Positions 9,108-19,284 are shown, numbered from the stretch's first letter. The stretch is 64,000 nt of DNA from Costertonia aggregata (GCF_013402795.1 NZ_CP058595.1:1833501-1897500); one strand, 5' to 3'. Notes: generated by a model not told the origin, from the letters alone. A program made the numbers and translations.

Positions 9108-10313
9108 TCAGTTGTTTTTGGGGGATGTAGCCTTCAAGAGTTCGATTATTTTTCTGCTATAACGCAATTGTGCTTTGTTAACCTCAGTAGCGAGGCTCGT
9201 ATTTGCCCTGCTATATAAATAGGCGAAGACTTTAAACCGTAAGCGATGAATCATTTTTTGTATTTCTTCGTCCCCAGAAAAGTATTTCTTTTTTAGTTTT
9301 TCCAACTCTTTCGCCCACCATTTTAGGTTGTTTTCGTTGAGTTCGTCTAAATCTGACGAAATACGATCTACATACTTTTGGGTCAAGGCTTTTTCAGCTT
9401 CCAAGGCTTTTTCCAATGAGTTTAAGGTCGCTTTGTATAACTTATTTTTCTTGATTTTCGTGAGTAGTTCCTGAATGCTATCGGTCTCGTATAAATCTTT
9501 GTAGGTAGATTGTATTCGTTCAAAATCTTCTACCGACTGTAAAACGTTTGTATCGTTTTTCGCCTTAATTGCTGTGGTGTATTCTTTCCCGTAATATTCT
9601 TTTAATCCTTCTGGCGTAAGGGGTATTTTACCTTTTTTATGTAGTTGTACCGTCAACCAGTCAAATGCCTTTACAATTTCTTCCGACGGCGGCCAAGTAT
9701 GGTCACCATCATAGGTAAATATGGTATACGGCTGCCCTATGGACTTTAAAAAAGGATGAAGATTCATCATTTCAGAATAGTTCATATCCCTATTGCCACA
9801 GATACCGGCATAGAGAAATTTGGAAGTACGGGGCATAAACCCAACATCATTGGGGAATCCTGCCCCACAGGCGACCACACCCGTTATATCATCACTCAAC
9901 AGGGCAATTCTTGACGCTAATCGGGAGCCTCCGGAAAATCCGCTTAAAAAAACCTGTTGACTATCAACTTTAAAATTAGAAAATACATGGTCGAACAATC
10001 TAACTGCTACTTCGATATTTTTGTCATACGGGCCATTTTTGGTGGTGTTGGAACCTATTAATATGTATCCATATTTTTCCGATGCTTTTAAAAACGAAAT
10101 AAGCCCTGCTTTACCCCTAGCTGATGGGTCAAAAATGAACACTACGGGCGATGGCTTGTTGATTTCATATTTAGCAGGAAGATATAAAGCAAAGGTTTCA
10201 CTTGTATTGTTTGAGATAGGGATTGAATCCAAAATGACACTTTTTGCATATTCAATCTGGCCCCGTGATACAGAAAAAATAAACAGCGCCAGAATAAAGT
10301 GTAGTCCCTTCAT
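9108..10313 (-). CDS. secreted alpha/beta hydrolase (esterase-like)
   Basis: A 401-residue protein with a signal peptide (cleavage near SRGQ). The first 220 residues form an alpha/beta hydrolase of the PHB-depolymerase/feruloyl esterase type: nucleophile Ser in GFSGGS and the catalytic His in YDGDHTWP. The remaining about 170 residues are helical and charged (SLEKALEAEKALTQ), a coiled-coil-like extension not needed for catalysis. It follows two genes on the same strand with a 48-base gap. The substrate is unknown. Confidence 0.78.
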   Translation of the reverse strand: MKGLHFILALFIFSVSRGQIEYAKSVILDSIPISNNTSETFALYLPAKYEINKPSPVVFIFDPSARGKAGLISFLKASEKYGYILIGSNTTKNGPYDKNIEVAVRLFDHVFSNFKVDSQQVFLSGFSGGSRLASRIALLSDDITGVVACGAGFPNDVGFMPRTSKFLYAGICGNRDMNYSEMMNLHPFLKSIGQPYTIFTYDGDHTWPPSEEIVKAFDWLTVQLHKKGKIPLTPEGLKEYYGKEYTTAIKAKNDTNVLQSVEDFERIQSTYKDLYETDSIQELLTKIKKNKLYKATLNSLEKALEAEKALTQKYVDRISSDLDELNENNLKWWAKELEKLKKKYFSGDEEIQKMIHRLRFKVFAYLYSRANTSLATEVNKAQLRYSRKIIELLKATSPKNN

Positions 10314-10361
10314 AAGTTTAAAAATATGAAGTTAAATAAAAAACTTATAAATAGATGTGAG

Positions 10362-11264
10362 TCAACAAACAGCCAATAAAAACGGGAACGCTTTTAAAAA
10401 ATCATGCAAGGTTTGATGTTGAGACTGGTTTTTGATTTTTTCCTTAATGAAAAAACGTCCCGTTTTACGGTTCCAGCCCAAAACAACGGATTTGTATTCT
10501 ATGTTTTTTGAAAGATTATAGTATTGCTCCAATTGTTTAAAGATGGTAGATAAAATTTCAAAGCTTTGATATGCTTTTTCTTCACCAATAACTTTGTAAA
10601 TTAATTGTTGATCGGCCGTATTGATTTTTTCGATCTCTCCAGAGATTATATGGTTCAACGTTTTGGTATCGGTTACGTTGTAGATTAAATATCTAAGATC
10701 TCCATGATATTTTTGACCCTCTGAATTGGTTAGGTCATATCCTTCAAGAGATATCGACGTGTCGTAGGCCTTGATTTTTATACCAAACGGAATAAATGTG
10801 AGGTCAAGTTTAGTGTCGGTTCCCTTTTTAGGGATTTCTGCTTCTAGATAAAAGGTTTTGAACTGCTTTTCAAGATGTAAGGTGTTGGCTTTTGGTATAA
10901 AATCGGCCAATCCAAAATCTTTTGGGAGCACATTTTTGAGATTTCTGCTCGCACTAAAAACCTTTTGCCAGCCACAAGCATCACAATATTTTTTTAGTAC
11001 GGTATAGCCACCATCATATTGTTTGTATGCCGCTACCGTAGTTTCGTAATAGCAACCACAACCTTCTTCGACACTTTCTATTTTTAGATAACCGTTATTG
11101 GTTTCATCTATAATTTTGGTTTCATAGCCTTCTTGATTTATATTTAATTTGCTCACTCCTGATATGTTCCAGAGCAAATCTTCTAATGCTACTTTATTTT
11201 GTCCGAAAACATGTGACACAAAAAAAGAGCAAAATAAAACTAGAAGGATTTGTTTATTTTTCAT
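10362..11264 (-). CDS. secreted protein of unknown function with a cysteine cluster
   Basis: A 300-residue protein with signal peptide ending VFGQ. Near residues 70-100 are two Cys groups, EEGCGCYY and KKYCDACGW, suggesting a metal site or disulphides. I recognise no family. Its ATG overlaps the stop of the PqqB-like gene by 4 bases, so it is co-translated with that gene. Confidence 0.75.
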   Translation of the reverse strand: MKNKQILLVLFCSFFVSHVFGQNKVALEDLLWNISGVSKLNINQEGYETKIIDETNNGYLKIESVEEGCGCYYETTVAAYKQYDGGYTVLKKYCDACGWQKVFSASRNLKNVLPKDFGLADFIPKANTLHLEKQFKTFYLEAEIPKKGTDTKLDLTFIPFGIKIKAYDTSISLEGYDLTNSEGQKYHGDLRYLIYNVTDTKTLNHIISGEIEKINTADQQLIYKVIGEEKAYQSFEILSTIFKQLEQYYNLSKNIEYKSVVLGWNRKTGRFFIKEKIKNQSQHQTLHDFLKAFPFLLAVC

Positions 11265-12241
11265 AGTTCGATAGAGTACCCCTGGCGGGGGATTTTGTAT
11301 CCCTTTTCCAAAACTGTTTTTGATTGCTCGCTTTCTGGGTTCAACAAAGGATTTGTATGGTTAAAATGAATAAAATGAATTTTTTGTTTTTCGGTAAGTG
11401 ATAAATTTTCAAAAAGCCTCATACTCTCAATTACAAAAGGATGGGGTATCTGCGAAATATCTCGAGTATTGATTTCTTTTCCGTCAAAAAAAGTAGCATC
11501 CAAAAACGCATAGTCAACAGTCTTGACTACATCCATAATCGAAGTTTTCCAAACAGACCATTTATCAATGTCCGGGATGAATAAAGCACTTTTTGCAGGC
11601 CCTATTATTTTATAACCAACCGTTTCGGAATACTCGTCCCTATGTGGTATTTGAAAAGGTATAATCTTCAAATTAGGTGTTAAATGAACCTCGATTTCAT
11701 TTGTCAAAATACCTATCTCAATATTATTCTCAGATACAAGCTGACTCCACGGACCATTGTTTTGTATGAAATCTTTCATTTTTGGCATTACAAACACGGG
11801 AACCTTATTTGCGTTGGTCGCTTCTTTGCCTAAGTACATCAAACCAGTGTAATGACCTATGTGGGCATGGGTCAGAATGATGCCATTAGGTAATTCTGGG
11901 CTATCCCAAGAGGTTTCCTTTTTCAACAATTTTAATTGCATCGTAATATCTGGAGTAGCTTCAAACAAATATGTTTTTTCATTTTGATGATCAATTACGC
12001 CTAGAGATACTACCTTCCTAGAACTATCAGAATTGACGAACAAATTTGCGCAACATTCTTTTTTACAAGTAATATGGGGAGAGCCGGCATCTTGAACCGT
12101 CCCTAAAACAATGAGGGATACGCCATGCGGGTTAATAGTTTTTTGGGATAGATCATACTGAATTTCCCCCTTTTTGATAGACTGATTACAACCCAACAAA
12201 CATAAAATTGTCAATGCCCAAAAGTGTTTTTGTTGTAACAA
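11261..12241 (-). CDS. PqqB-like metallo-beta-lactamase-fold lipoprotein
   Basis: A 326-residue metallo-hydrolase with a lipoprotein signal (LLGC). It opens like PqqB relatives (LGTVQDAGSPHITC, then KKECC) and has the metal motif THAHIGHYTG, in which the usual Asp of HxHxDH is Gly; further His residues are in IPHRDE and FIHFNHTNP. No other PQQ genes are near, so a role in PQQ synthesis is not supported. It leads an operon with the cysteine-cluster protein and probably the esterase. Substrate unknown. Confidence 0.8.
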   Translation of the reverse strand: MLQQKHFWALTILCLLGCNQSIKKGEIQYDLSQKTINPHGVSLIVLGTVQDAGSPHITCKKECCANLFVNSDSSRKVVSLGVIDHQNEKTYLFEATPDITMQLKLLKKETSWDSPELPNGIILTHAHIGHYTGLMYLGKEATNANKVPVFVMPKMKDFIQNNGPWSQLVSENNIEIGILTNEIEVHLTPNLKIIPFQIPHRDEYSETVGYKIIGPAKSALFIPDIDKWSVWKTSIMDVVKTVDYAFLDATFFDGKEINTRDISQIPHPFVIESMRLFENLSLTEKQKIHFIHFNHTNPLLNPESEQSKTVLEKGYKIPRQGYSIEL

Positions 12242-12256
12242 AAAATGGTGTTTATC

Positions 12257-13885
12257 TTATTTCAGAATTCCCTCATATTTTTCCGGATTGCCCAAAAGTT
12301 CGGTAGCTACAAGTATGGCGTCGTCATTTTTCAAGTAATAGTCAAAAAGACCTTCACGATAAAAATAACGTTTTACGATTTCATCCTCCAGTTTTTGTTG
12401 AATCTCTTTTTGATAGTTTTCAAGGGCTACGGTCTTACTTTTTTCAATATCCAACAGAAGCCTATCAAAGTCATCCTCAATAGCTTTATTAAAGATGACC
12501 TCTTCGCGATCGGTCATGGCCTGTTTTAATACTTTTTCTGTTTTTGTCTCATACGAAAACTCGCTTTTTGAGACAAAGGCCTTGAAATCTTGAAAATCTT
12601 GCTCGGTAAACTTAAAGTTGGTTACATCTTTTAACTCGTTTTTGTAATAATAATCCGTAGCATAGTCAAAAACAATGTTATTGTTCAATAATGCCGTGGT
12701 AAGTTCGTTGGCCTTTTGGGCAGCGATTTCAACATCTGGCAAAACCCCGCCACCATCTTGTACTTTTCGCCCATTACGGGTCTTGAACTCATTAAAAGTC
12801 GTATTGCGTACAGCATTGTTGTTTTTATCCCTGTTCCAGTAATCCAAAGACTGAATGCATCTGCCGGAAGGGGTGTAATAACGGCTTATGGTCACTTTGA
12901 GCTGTGTGCCGTAAGTTAACTTTAATGGCCGTTGTACCAGACCCTTTCCAAAACTACGGGCGCCGACGACAACGGCACGGTCCAAGTCCTGCAAACTGCC
13001 CGAAACTATTTCACTGGCCGACGCACTACTGCCATTTACCAAAACTACCAATGGGATACCAGTGTCAACTGCCTTGTTCTTGGTCTTGTATTCCCTATTG
13101 AATTTTTTGACCTTGGATTTGGTGGTGACGATAAGCTCCCCTTTATCTATGAACAGGTTGGTTACGTTTATAGCTTCGGATAGCAGCCCACCGGGATTGC
13201 CGCGTAAATCCAAAATAATTTTTTCTGCGCCTTTTCCTTTTAAATCTATCAATGCAGCTTTGGTCTGCCCGGATGCTTTTGCATTGAATTTTGCAAGCAC
13301 AATGTATCCGGTTTTGTCATCTACCATTTTATAAAATGGTACTGCGTCTACTTCTATGGCCTCTCTTTGGATAGTGGTAGTGCTTGTTTTGCCCTGTCTC
13401 CTATACGTAACGTCCACAGAGGTGTTATTGGCTCCCTTTAACAGCTCACTGGCGTTGTCATCAAAATCGGAAACATTGATATCACCTATTTTGACGATTT
13501 CATCGCCCGCTTTGAGTCCCGCTTTATCGGCAGGATAATCTTTATAGGGTTCAATGATCAAAAGCTTATCCTTGTACGAGCGTACCGTAGCACCTATGCC
13601 GGAGTATTCTCCGGCATTGTTTATTTTGTAGGCCTCAACATCTTGCTCGTTTAAAAATCGGGTATAGGGGTCAAGGTCTTGCAACATGTTTTTTATAGCG
13701 GTATCCATCAATTCTGCCGGATTGGTCTCGTCTACATAGTTCATGTTCAGTTCCTTAAAAAGTGTTGTGAAGATTTCTATCTGTTTGGCAATTTCAAAAA
13801 AATCACTTTTAAAACTACTCCCTACGATAAGAAGTACTACTGCAAAAAATGGAACGAGAATCTTCTTTTTCATCAGTTTATTCAT
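12257..13885 (-). CDS. S41 family C-terminal processing peptidase
   Basis: A 542-residue envelope protease. It has an N-terminal membrane/signal segment, a PDZ domain (about residues 95-170, containing GIGATVRSYKDKLLI), then the S41 catalytic core with Ser in NGSSASASEIVSG and Lys in SFGKGLVQ, and a long helical C-terminal part. The start overlaps the end of rnpA by 8 bases; this gene order is common in Flavobacteriia. It degrades or trims periplasmic proteins (family knowledge). Confidence 0.92.
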   Translation of the reverse strand: MNKLMKKKILVPFFAVVLLIVGSSFKSDFFEIAKQIEIFTTLFKELNMNYVDETNPAELMDTAIKNMLQDLDPYTRFLNEQDVEAYKINNAGEYSGIGATVRSYKDKLLIIEPYKDYPADKAGLKAGDEIVKIGDINVSDFDDNASELLKGANNTSVDVTYRRQGKTSTTTIQREAIEVDAVPFYKMVDDKTGYIVLAKFNAKASGQTKAALIDLKGKGAEKIILDLRGNPGGLLSEAINVTNLFIDKGELIVTTKSKVKKFNREYKTKNKAVDTGIPLVVLVNGSSASASEIVSGSLQDLDRAVVVGARSFGKGLVQRPLKLTYGTQLKVTISRYYTPSGRCIQSLDYWNRDKNNNAVRNTTFNEFKTRNGRKVQDGGGVLPDVEIAAQKANELTTALLNNNIVFDYATDYYYKNELKDVTNFKFTEQDFQDFKAFVSKSEFSYETKTEKVLKQAMTDREEVIFNKAIEDDFDRLLLDIEKSKTVALENYQKEIQQKLEDEIVKRYFYREGLFDYYLKNDDAILVATELLGNPEKYEGILK

Positions 13886-14255
13886 AACTTATTTTCTTTT
13901 CAAGGTTCTTCAGAACATTTACCATATGGTGTTCAATGATTGAATACGAGGGCATATTCTTTCCAATATATAAAAATAGAAACGCAAAGTTGTCCTCACT
14001 ATTGTTAAAACCTGTGGGTTTGTTAAGGCGATAGCTTTCGCGCAGTAAGCGCTTTATCCTATTTCGGTGTACCGCGCTCTTAAAGTTTTTTTTGGGAACG
14101 GCAACCCCCGACCTAAAACGAACGGTGCCCGGCAATGTTGTTTTAAGATAAATGAGTTTTATGGGATAGCTAGATACACTGCTACCTTCAGCAAATAGCC
14201 TTTGCATCAGCTTTTTGCTTTTTAATTTTTCATTTTTTGAAAAAGTAAATGTCAT
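13878..14255 (-). CDS. rnpA: ribonuclease P protein component
   Basis: The protein subunit of RNase P, which matures tRNA 5' ends. The diagnostic motif FKSAVHRNRIKRLLRESYR is present in the middle. I chose ATG 14255 (MTFTFSKNEKL), which matches the usual start of the family; in-frame ATGs lie at 14261 and 14273. Length is 125 residues, normal for the family. It is the first gene of a unit with the S41 protease. Confidence 0.93.
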   Translation of the reverse strand: MTFTFSKNEKLKSKKLMQRLFAEGSSVSSYPIKLIYLKTTLPGTVRFRSGVAVPKKNFKSAVHRNRIKRLLRESYRLNKPTGFNNSEDNFAFLFLYIGKNMPSYSIIEHHMVNVLKNLEKKISYE

Positions 14256-14395
14256 GGGCATAAAAATAACCATTACGCCACAGTTTTACGGTACGAGCGT
14301 TAGTATAGTTCTTAATCGTATTGATGGATATTGAGATGTGAAGATAAAAACGCCAATCACAATAGTAAACCCAGACAGACTTTAGGGAAACCTAC

Positions 14396-16264
14396 TTAGT
14401 CTTTTGGCATTTGCCCAGGTTCCCATGTGTTGTTCGTTGCATTGACATCTGCCATCAACTGTGAAGGGTCTATCATAATCCCCTTGATATCCTCGATAGG
14501 CCTATCGACCAAAAATTCATACGTGGGCATGGCCCAAGGCCAATCATCCAATACGGTTCTTTTTAGTTGTGGGTACGGATTTTCTTTCTCGCCACGCATC
14601 ATTCGCAAGGGTGCATAAAAGGTTTCTTGGCTGCCATCGTTATACACCACTACAAGGTCTATGGGCATGGGCATCAACCCAATACGCTCAAGACTTACTT
14701 TGGTTTTTTGGCCGTCGGCAGAAACTTCATTAATGCCATAGTCGATGGTGTTCGTGGTCTGGGTCCAATCTGTCAGGTACCAGTCTAACTCCATACCCGA
14801 AACTTTTTCGGCCGTTCGCTTTATATCATTAGGTACGGGATGCTTGAACTTAAAATCTTCATAATATTTTCTAATGGTTTGCATTAACTTGTCCTGACCT
14901 ATGACATAGCCCAATTGCGATAAAAAGATAGACCCTTTGCTGTAGGCAGAGATGCCGTAAGGAGTGTTGGAGTCATACCTGTCCGCATGAGTGGTCTGCG
15001 GTTGTTCTTTTCCCGAATTTGCCAAATAGTAGTAGCCTTTGTATGAACCTTCGAATGGATTTTCTTTTTTGGAATCCATGATCTCGTTCATACAAAGCGA
15101 TGAAATAAACGAGGTAAAACCCTCGTCCATCCATTCGTGTTTGGCCTCGTTGGTCGCTAAAATATGCTGAAACCAGGAATGTGCCATTTCGTGTACGGTA
15201 ACGCCCACCAAGCTACCGAATTTTCGTTTTCCGGTAATCAAGGTACTCATGGCATATTCCATACCCCCGTCACCCCCTTGGATCACGGAGTATTGTTTGT
15301 AAGGATATTTACCAATGTTCTTACTGAAAAATTTCATGGTTTCGGCAGTTTTGGGCTGAAGTTTCTTCCAGTTTTCAATAATGTCCGCATCGTTTTTGTA
15401 TAAGAAATGAAGTATGGGTCCATCCTCTACCTGCAACGTATCATGAATATAATCGGGATCTGCGGCCCACATAAAATCATGTACCATGGGAGCCTTAAAA
15501 TGCCAGGTCAAAGTCTTTCCCTTGGACTTTTTGACCTTGGATCCAGGGGCTTCATACCCGTGACCGATTTCCTGCGGATTTTGCAAATAACCACTGCCGC
15601 CGACTACATAATCCTTATCAATGGTAAGTTTAACATCAAAATCTCCCCAAACACCATGAAATTCACGAGCTATGTAGGGATGTGCATGCCATCCCTCAAA
15701 ATCGTATTCCGCCAGTTTTGGATACCATTGGCTCATAGAAAGTGCCACACCTTCGGCATTATTACGACCCGAACGGCGAATTTGTACAGGTACCTGCCCA
15801 TTGAACTCCATTTCAAAAGTGGTTTTCCCGCCCGAAGGTATCGGTTTTGCCAAATCCACGACCAAAATAGTACCTTCTTCGGAGAAAGATACTTTTTGAC
15901 CGTCCTGCGTTAAAGAAGTAGTATGCAAGTAACCCATTTCCGAAGGAGACAGATCGGCAATTCTACTTTTCCCATCCTTGAACATTCTACCATCGGGATC
16001 GGCTATGTTCTGTAACCTCATATCCATTTCGCTGCCCGGTTGAAACGCATTAAAATATAAATGATAGTACACCCTATTTAGCTCATCCGGAGAGTTGTTG
16101 GTATACACTAACTTTTGGGTACCGGAATACTGATAGTTCTCTACGTTCATATCAACATTCATGGTATAATCTACATGCTGTTGCCAATATGAGTTGTTTT
16201 GAGCTTGTAGACCTGTGACCGTAGTCAATAATGCGATTAAGGTAGTCGATAAAAATTTCTTCAT
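14396..16264 (-). CDS. M1 family metallopeptidase (secreted)
   Basis: A 622-residue zinc aminopeptidase-type enzyme with a signal peptide ending LQAQ. The zinc motif is complete: HEMAH followed 18 residues later by Glu in MDEG; the exopeptidase motif is GGMEY rather than GAMEN. A conserved Tyr lies in YSKGSIF. It lies head to tail with the S8 protease, 4 bases apart, so the two are probably co-transcribed. Role: breakdown of extracellular or periplasmic peptides (inference). Confidence 0.92.
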   Translation of the reverse strand: MKKFLSTTLIALLTTVTGLQAQNNSYWQQHVDYTMNVDMNVENYQYSGTQKLVYTNNSPDELNRVYYHLYFNAFQPGSEMDMRLQNIADPDGRMFKDGKSRIADLSPSEMGYLHTTSLTQDGQKVSFSEEGTILVVDLAKPIPSGGKTTFEMEFNGQVPVQIRRSGRNNAEGVALSMSQWYPKLAEYDFEGWHAHPYIAREFHGVWGDFDVKLTIDKDYVVGGSGYLQNPQEIGHGYEAPGSKVKKSKGKTLTWHFKAPMVHDFMWAADPDYIHDTLQVEDGPILHFLYKNDADIIENWKKLQPKTAETMKFFSKNIGKYPYKQYSVIQGGDGGMEYAMSTLITGKRKFGSLVGVTVHEMAHSWFQHILATNEAKHEWMDEGFTSFISSLCMNEIMDSKKENPFEGSYKGYYYLANSGKEQPQTTHADRYDSNTPYGISAYSKGSIFLSQLGYVIGQDKLMQTIRKYYEDFKFKHPVPNDIKRTAEKVSGMELDWYLTDWTQTTNTIDYGINEVSADGQKTKVSLERIGLMPMPIDLVVVYNDGSQETFYAPLRMMRGEKENPYPQLKRTVLDDWPWAMPTYEFLVDRPIEDIKGIMIDPSQLMADVNATNNTWEPGQMPKD

Positions 16265-16268
16265 TTTC

Positions 16269-17900
16269 TTATAATTTTATTTTTCCTCTAGATACACCAT
16301 CGGCCATGATGAGGGCGTTGTAAGCGTTCACTATTTTTCCCGAAGTGGAAACCTTGTCCAAGGTACTGTTCTTTGATGCGTCACCTCCTAAAATCACGCT
16401 TGTCTTTACGGTAAGTCCAGATTGCATCAAGATTTTCTTCACCTGAGCTGCGCTCAACTTTGGGTAGTAAGAACGAATTAATGCCGCAACGCCAGCAACG
16501 GCAGGAGCTGCCATTGAAGTTCCACCCTGAAAGTCATATTCGTTATTGGGCATTGTTGAGTACACTTTATCACCGGGTGCAAAAACATCAACATTTATAT
16601 CCCCATAATTTGAAAAAGAAGCTACTATTTCCGACCCATATTTTGGTGCCAGTGCACCGACCGTGATTACATTGTCGGCGAACTCGGCACCGTTGTTAAT
16701 TTGATCATTGGGAAAGTTGGGATGGTTAGGGTCGTCCAAATCGGCACCGTCGTTCCCGGCCGCATGTACAAAAAGCACATCTTTTTTGGCTGCATATTTT
16801 AAAGCTTCGTATACCCATTCGGCATTTGGAGAGAACGATTTTCCAAAACTGGCATTAATGATTTTCGCCCCGTTATCGACCGCATAACGTATGCCTAAAG
16901 CAATATCTTTATCGTATTCGTCCCCATTGGGAACAGCTCTTATACTCATTAGGGCTACATTGTTCGCCACGCCGTTTACCCCTTTTCCGTTATTTCTTTC
17001 TGCGGCAATAATACCAGCTACATGGGTGCCATGGCTTTCATCCTCGACTCGGTTTTGAGGATTACCGTCACCGTAATCGGTATCGTTTATGTCATAGGGG
17101 TCATCACCAACGATCTCTCGCCCGTTGAAATCCTTGTTGAGGTTATAGTTTAATCTCTCGGCCACACTTTTGGTGTCTCCTTCAATAGATTCGATAACTT
17201 CATCAATAGAGTCGCCATACGTGAGCATTTGCATGATGATAGACTTGTTTCTACCTAAAGTTTCGTCATCGGGTTTAATAGCGGCTACCTCCTTTTTTGT
17301 GTAATCCTCTTTTCCCAAATGTGCCGCAATTGCCTTATCGGCCTCTTTGACCACCGGGAGCATTTGCTCCATTTGGTTTTTGTAGCCCAAGAATTTTTGA
17401 TACTCCTTATCCAATTCAGCTTTGGCTTTGGCCTGTGTGGCAGCGTCGCCCAATCCTAAACGCAGCATTCTTGTATATTCCAATTGTTCATTGTAGGAGT
17501 CGCCCAAAAAATTATAACCGTGAATATCGTCTATATAGCCATTGTTGTCATCATCTTTGCCGTTACCTGGTTTTTCATCTGTATTTGTCCAAAGTACATC
17601 GTCCAAATCTTCGTGTTTTAGGTCCATTCCGGAGTCAAGGACCGCTACGATTACTTTCTCCCCTTTTTTTGTTCCGATTATTTCGGTATAGGCCTTGTCC
17701 ACACTCATTCCCGGAATGGTATCGGTAATCAGATCTTTGTGCCCCCAGGTTTTTTTTTCGGTTTCGGTCAGGTCCGAAACCTTTAAAGGAGTGTCATCTA
17801 TGTTTTCAATGGGGGTAGAAACCAAAGTAGTAGCTCCACATCCCATTAAAATGATAGAAGCCGATAATCCTAAAACGGATTTAGAAAAAATACGTGTCAT
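16269..17900 (-). CDS. S8 family subtilisin-like lipoprotein protease
   Basis: A 543-residue serine protease with lipoprotein signal LMGC. The catalytic triad is complete: Asp in VLDSGMDLKHEDL, His in ESHGTHVAGI, Ser in GGTSMAAPAVAG. A long insertion (about 150 residues, helical, Lys/Glu-rich) lies between the Asp and His blocks; a Ca-binding-like Asp/Asn stretch (GNGKDDDNNGYIDD) follows the Asp. It is co-directional with, and close to, the M1 peptidase. Confidence 0.93.
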   Translation of the reverse strand: MTRIFSKSVLGLSASIILMGCGATTLVSTPIENIDDTPLKVSDLTETEKKTWGHKDLITDTIPGMSVDKAYTEIIGTKKGEKVIVAVLDSGMDLKHEDLDDVLWTNTDEKPGNGKDDDNNGYIDDIHGYNFLGDSYNEQLEYTRMLRLGLGDAATQAKAKAELDKEYQKFLGYKNQMEQMLPVVKEADKAIAAHLGKEDYTKKEVAAIKPDDETLGRNKSIIMQMLTYGDSIDEVIESIEGDTKSVAERLNYNLNKDFNGREIVGDDPYDINDTDYGDGNPQNRVEDESHGTHVAGIIAAERNNGKGVNGVANNVALMSIRAVPNGDEYDKDIALGIRYAVDNGAKIINASFGKSFSPNAEWVYEALKYAAKKDVLFVHAAGNDGADLDDPNHPNFPNDQINNGAEFADNVITVGALAPKYGSEIVASFSNYGDINVDVFAPGDKVYSTMPNNEYDFQGGTSMAAPAVAGVAALIRSYYPKLSAAQVKKILMQSGLTVKTSVILGGDASKNSTLDKVSTSGKIVNAYNALIMADGVSRGKIKL

Positions 17901-17920
17901 ATGATTTTTATTAGTGTTTT

Positions 17921-18781
17921 TTAATTAAAAATTTCATCAAAAGTATGTATTTCATTTAGTCTTACTCCTTTATCCGTTTTTTGTAAGGTGCATACTTCAT
18001 TATAGGCATCGTGCTCAAAGAAAAGAAAGTACTCTTTTTCCACGGCAGTATTCAAAAACAGCTCCTTTTCGGACAAGGTCAACAAAGGTCGGGTGTCATA
18101 TCCCATTACATAAGGCAAGGGAATATGCCCCACCGTAGGAATCAAATCTGCTATGAACACCATTTTTTTGTCTTTGTATTCCACAATGGGCAACATTTGT
18201 TTTTCGGTATGGCCGTCTACAAACAAAATATCAAAGCCCAGTTCGGAATCTTGCAGGAGAGTTTCGTTGCCCTTTTTTATAAATTTTAACTGACCACTTT
18301 CCTGCATCGGGATGAGGTTTTCCCGTAAAAATGAGGCTTTCTCACGTGCATTGGGTTGGGTGGCCCACTGCCAATGCTCTTTGTTGCTCCAGAACGTGGC
18401 GTTTTTAAAAGCGGGCTCGTATCCGGTTTTGTCTTTGTTCCATTGTATGCTTCCGCCACAATGGTCAAAATGTAAATGGGTCATGAACACATCAGTGATG
18501 TCATCTCTGTGAAAACCGATTTTTTTCAATGAGGAATCCAACGAATAATCACCCCACAAATGATAGTAACCAAAGAATTTTGGGGACTGTTTGTCGCCCA
18601 TACCGGTATCGATTAAAATTAGGCGATCACCATCTTCGACAAGAAGACTTCGAGTAGCTAAATCAATTAAATTATTGGCATCTGCCGGATTGGTTTTTTG
18701 CCAAATCGTTTTGGGAACCGAACCGAACATTGCACCTCCATCCAATTTTAAATTTCCTAATTCTACGGGGTATAACTTCAT
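17921..18781 (-). CDS. MBL-fold hydrolase, lactonase-like
   Basis: A 286-residue cytoplasmic metallo-beta-lactamase-fold enzyme with the complete metal motif THLHFDHCGG and a later FVDGHTEKQMLP. Overall shape resembles the AttM/AiiA-like lactonase branch, but substrate cannot be told from sequence. It ends the upstream side of the protease cluster, 20 bases before the S8 gene, so co-transcription is likely. Confidence 0.85.
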   Translation of the reverse strand: MKLYPVELGNLKLDGGAMFGSVPKTIWQKTNPADANNLIDLATRSLLVEDGDRLILIDTGMGDKQSPKFFGYYHLWGDYSLDSSLKKIGFHRDDITDVFMTHLHFDHCGGSIQWNKDKTGYEPAFKNATFWSNKEHWQWATQPNAREKASFLRENLIPMQESGQLKFIKKGNETLLQDSELGFDILFVDGHTEKQMLPIVEYKDKKMVFIADLIPTVGHIPLPYVMGYDTRPLLTLSEKELFLNTAVEKEYFLFFEHDAYNEVCTLQKTDKGVRLNEIHTFDEIFN

Positions 18782-19018
18782 TAAAACAATTGTAAACGCA
18801 AAATAAGAAAAGCTTTTGCGCTATCTATTTTACTTTTATCTTTTTTAACAATTTATTGTGCGATACCTTATACTTTGAAAAAGGTTTTTACTTGTTTCTG
18901 CAATTAGGGCATTGTCTTGATTTCTTAAACGGCCGACAGTTTTTCTTTTTCAAACCCCAATATTTAACAAGTTATAACGTTGAATAAAAAGATAAAAACC
19001 AATCATTAAAACTTATTT

Positions 19019-19264
19019 ATGAAAAAAGCAGTATTACTTTTTGCATTGGCATTATCATTTGCGGCATGTTCCAAGGATGATGATAAGAACAATTGTGAAT
19101 CTTGCACCTTACAAGGAGAAAAAATCGAAATTTGCGATAACGGCGATGGGACGTATACCTTAAATGCAGGTGGGGAATCGGAAACATTTACTGAAGAAGA
19201 CCTTGATGGATTGACCCCTAAGCAGTTTACTGATGCCCTTTGCGCGCTTGGAGCGTTGAATTAA
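19019..19264 (+). CDS. small lipoprotein of unknown function, 81 aa
   Basis: Lipoprotein signal ending FAAC, then an acidic 60-residue domain with two Cys (CESC) and two more (EICDN, ALCAL), probably disulphide bonded outside the membrane. I recognise no family. It is a single-gene unit with a strong terminator directly after it. Confidence 0.75.
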   Translation: MKKAVLLFALALSFAACSKDDDKNNCESCTLQGEKIEICDNGDGTYTLNAGGESETFTEEDLDGLTPKQFTDALCALGALN

Positions 19265-19284
19265 GTAAGCAAAAAGATATGTAG

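Noticed and set aside
15407-15913. Plus-strand frame of 168 codons inside the M1 peptidase gene
   Set aside because: Antisense shadow of a clear enzyme gene.
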